From the NCBI GenBank assembly GCA_934476545.1, contig CAKSOB010000068.1, forward strand, positions 1-7,323: 7,323 nucleotides of DNA, in the 5' to 3' direction. Made by a program: the position numbers and the translations under genes. The notes under the pieces were generated by a model, which searched no databases, was not told the DNA's origin, and worked only from the letters and a program-made list of their open reading frames with translations. Of this stretch, positions 6,256 to 7,323 are shown piece after piece (the stretch's first letter is position 1; the number at the start of each line of letters is the position of its first letter). Source of the DNA: an uncultured Eubacteriales bacterium (GTDB taxonomy: Bacteria > Bacillota > Clostridia > Oscillospirales > Acutalibacteraceae).

Positions 6256-7111
6256 CATTTCCCTCCTGTTCCAATAAGACTTCTTTCCAAGCAGCTTCCA
6301 ATACGCTTTTGGTAGTATCAAATAAATATTTTGCCGCCGCTGTTACACCGTCAGCTAAGATGGCATCGCTGATTACTTCTACACCAATCGTTTTCGGCTG
6401 AATTCCTTTTTCTCGAATCATTTTTAAAAATCCAACGGTATCCCCCATACCGGTTCCCGGCGCTACTCTGTCGTGCATGGATTCCTCCCGCAAAACAGCC
6501 ATAGGATACGGATGGTCGTGCACATCGTTGATTTGAATGGACACAATTTTTTCCGCAGGAATTCCATCTAATGCTTCTACGCAATTCTTATGATGACCAC
6601 GCACCCAATGCCAAGTGTCTAAAATCAACTTGGCGTTTTCTCGATCGGCAGCCTTTAGCACCGCCCAAGCCGTTTCTAAATTAGGGATTCCACTATATGG
6701 CATTGGCTCCACACCAATAATCAAATCTCCTGCACGAGCACATAACTCCTGCAATTTTTGCGCTGTGTGCGCTATTGAATAGGATTCCATCAATCCGCAA
6801 TTCACATGACCTACGCCAAATAACCGGCACATATGAAAACAAATCTGCTCTTTATATTTTTGCTCGTAAGAACGATGTTCCTCCGCCCACTGAACAATAT
6901 ATTCTACCTCAGTCACCTTCATATTATATTGTTTTAGAATCGCTAAAATCTGTTGGTCGGTTAGCCCTTCGTTTTTTGCATCTATATAGGTTTCCGCCCG
7001 TAAGCCGATTCCTTCAAATCCGGCTGCTCTTGCCGCCGATACTCGCTCCTCAAATCGGCACTGATCTCCCAAGGACCAAGAACTGATGGTTAACGGAATT
7101 TGGAAGGACAT
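6224..7111 (-). CDS. Sugar phosphate isomerase/epimerase-like TIM-barrel protein (xylose isomerase-like / AP endonuclease 2 fold)
   Basis: This 295-residue cytoplasmic TIM-barrel protein belongs to the xylose isomerase-like superfamily. Expected metal and active-site residues are visible in order: Glu135 (GVEPMPY), Asp165 and His168 (LILDTWHWVRG), Asn195 and His198 (QINDVHDH), Arg215 with the PGTGMGD loop (about 213-224), and Glu245 (GVEVISD). Characterised relatives isomerise, epimerise or dehydrate polyols and keto-sugars (IolE, IolI, 3-dehydroshikimate dehydratase) or act in C-glycoside cleavage. This one cannot be placed more exactly. The ATG at 7111 follows AGGGGAA (7124-7118) with a 6-base gap. 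It is the first gene of the three-gene operon; its 3' end contains the ribosome binding site and start of the first reductase. The context suggests it works on the same substrate as the two reductases, as a step before or after C=C reduction. Confidence 0.88.
   Translation of the reverse strand: MSFQIPLTISSWSLGDQCRFEERVSAARAAGFEGIGLRAETYIDAKNEGLTDQQILAILKQYNMKVTEVEYIVQWAEEHRSYEQKYKEQICFHMCRLFGVGHVNCGLMESYSIAHTAQKLQELCARAGDLIIGVEPMPYSGIPNLETAWAVLKAADRENAKLILDTWHWVRGHHKNCVEALDGIPAEKIVSIQINDVHDHPYPMAVLREESMHDRVAPGTGMGDTVGFLKMIREKGIQPKTIGVEVISDAILADGVTAAAKYLFDTTKSVLEAAWKEVLLEQEGNDEVERNVFTY
6261..6267 (-). promoter_or_regulatory. Ribosome binding site that decides the first reductase start
   Basis: Minus-strand AGGAGGG at 6267-6261 is inside the coding region of the isomerase-like gene. 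Tandem ATGs follow at 6258 (2 bases away, too close) and 6255 (5 bases away). The second is the better start and yields MKLNAMFSPTKIG, matching the usual family N-terminus. The upstream ATG at 6321 would add 22 residues unlike the family. Confidence 0.75.
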
Positions 7112-7143
7112 GGCATCTTCCCCTTTCGTATTTCTGACATTTT

Positions 7144-7170
7144 ATGATATTTCGGATTGTATAATATCAT
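7144..7170. repeat. Inverted repeat in the leader of the reductase operon (operator candidate)
   Basis: ATGATATT (7144-7151) and AATATCAT (7163-7170) are perfect 8-base inverted copies separated by 11 bases, centred about 46 bases upstream of the isomerase-like start codon. The spacing is close to two helical turns centre to centre, as expected for a dimeric regulator. It falls just downstream of the candidate promoter at 7185-7213. The AT-richness means chance occurrence is possible. Confidence 0.4.
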
Positions 7171-7184
7171 TTTCGAATAACTTT

Positions 7185-7213
7185 AGTTTACACGGACAGA
7201 AACAAGATGTAAA
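7185..7213 (-). promoter_or_regulatory. Candidate promoter of the isomerase-reductase operon
   Basis: Minus-strand TTTACA (7213-7208) matches the -35 consensus at five of six bases. A 17-base spacer leads to TAAACT (7190-7185), four of six for the -10. The start would be near 7178, giving a leader of about 65 bases that includes the inverted repeat at 7144-7170. Nearby TATTAT and TACAAT hexamers (7156-7166) lack a usable -35, so this is the best single pair but not a strong one. Confidence 0.35.
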
Positions 7214-7269
7214 ATTGTTTTTTTATATCCTTTTTCTGAAAATCTATTTGTTTTTTCAATCAATTTTAA

Positions 7270-7294
7270 AAATTCCTGATTTTACGGGGAATTT
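7270..7294 (-). other. Weak stem-loop near the right edge
   Basis: AAATTCC (7270-7276) and GGAATTT (7288-7294) form a 7-base inverted repeat with an 11-base loop. In minus-strand RNA the stem is followed by a short U-rich run (7269-7264 region, UUUAAAA), so it might be a weak terminator for a gene beyond the right edge, but only two G-C pairs support it. The remaining bases to 7323 are AT-rich, and I see no gene in them. Confidence 0.25.
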
Positions 7295-7323
7295 CACTTT
7301 ACTTTACTACTGTATTAGTGTTA

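Noticed and set aside
6256..6321. 22-residue extension of the first reductase from the ATG at 6321
   Set aside because: The region is already coding for the isomerase-like protein in another frame, and AGGAGGG at 6267-6261 points to ATG 6255 at the family's normal N-terminus.
7112..7323. FMN or other riboswitch upstream of the flavoenzyme operon
   Set aside because: None of the conserved GC-rich boxes of the FMN riboswitch, and no multi-stem fold, is visible in this AT-rich leader.

Overview
The window looks like a chromosomal segment of a low-to-moderate GC, Gram-positive, anaerobic endospore former of the Clostridia (possibly an Oscillospiraceae-type gut bacterium). The basis is a YlmC/YmxH-type PRC-barrel sporulation protein, strong AGGAGG ribosome binding sites, sigma-A-like TATAAT/TACAAT promoters, and two large oxygen-sensitive FMN/4Fe-4S/FAD enoate reductases. 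The species cannot be named from the sequence. All six genes lie on the minus strand, so transcription runs from right to left.

Right block (7323 to 2211): an AT-rich leader of about 210 bases carries a possible promoter and an 8-bp inverted repeat. It is followed by a tightly packed three-gene operon: a sugar-phosphate isomerase/epimerase-like TIM-barrel protein (6224-7111), then two different Old Yellow Enzyme-type enoate/2,4-dienoyl-CoA reductase homologues (4330-6255 and 2211-4346). The genes overlap by 32 and 17 bases. The last one starts at TTG and has an unusual N-terminal extension of about 50 residues with a CxxC pair. An intrinsic terminator (2170-2202) closes the operon. This looks like a small reductive catabolic pathway: the TIM-barrel enzyme isomerises, dehydrates or cleaves a polyol-like or glycoside-like substrate, and the two flavoenzymes reduce activated C=C bonds. 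The substrate is unknown.

Middle block (2190 to 439): a second promoter appears to be built into the terminator hairpin of the first operon. It drives a two-gene unit: an S66-family LD-carboxypeptidase/MccF-like serine peptidase (1267-2127) and an amidohydrolase of the metal-dependent TIM-barrel superfamily (439-1254). Sequence points to start codons inside the longest open frames for both the S66 gene and the first reductase.

Left block (438 to 1): a YlmC/YmxH-like small protein (86-373) behind its own TATAAT element. After it comes a very good sigma-A promoter with an extended -10 (41-69) that reads out of the window. Its predicted transcript start is followed at once by a short hairpin flanked by near-identical direct repeats, so the first gene beyond the left edge may be controlled there.

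No tRNA, rRNA, CRISPR array, insertion sequence, transporter or transcription regulator was found.
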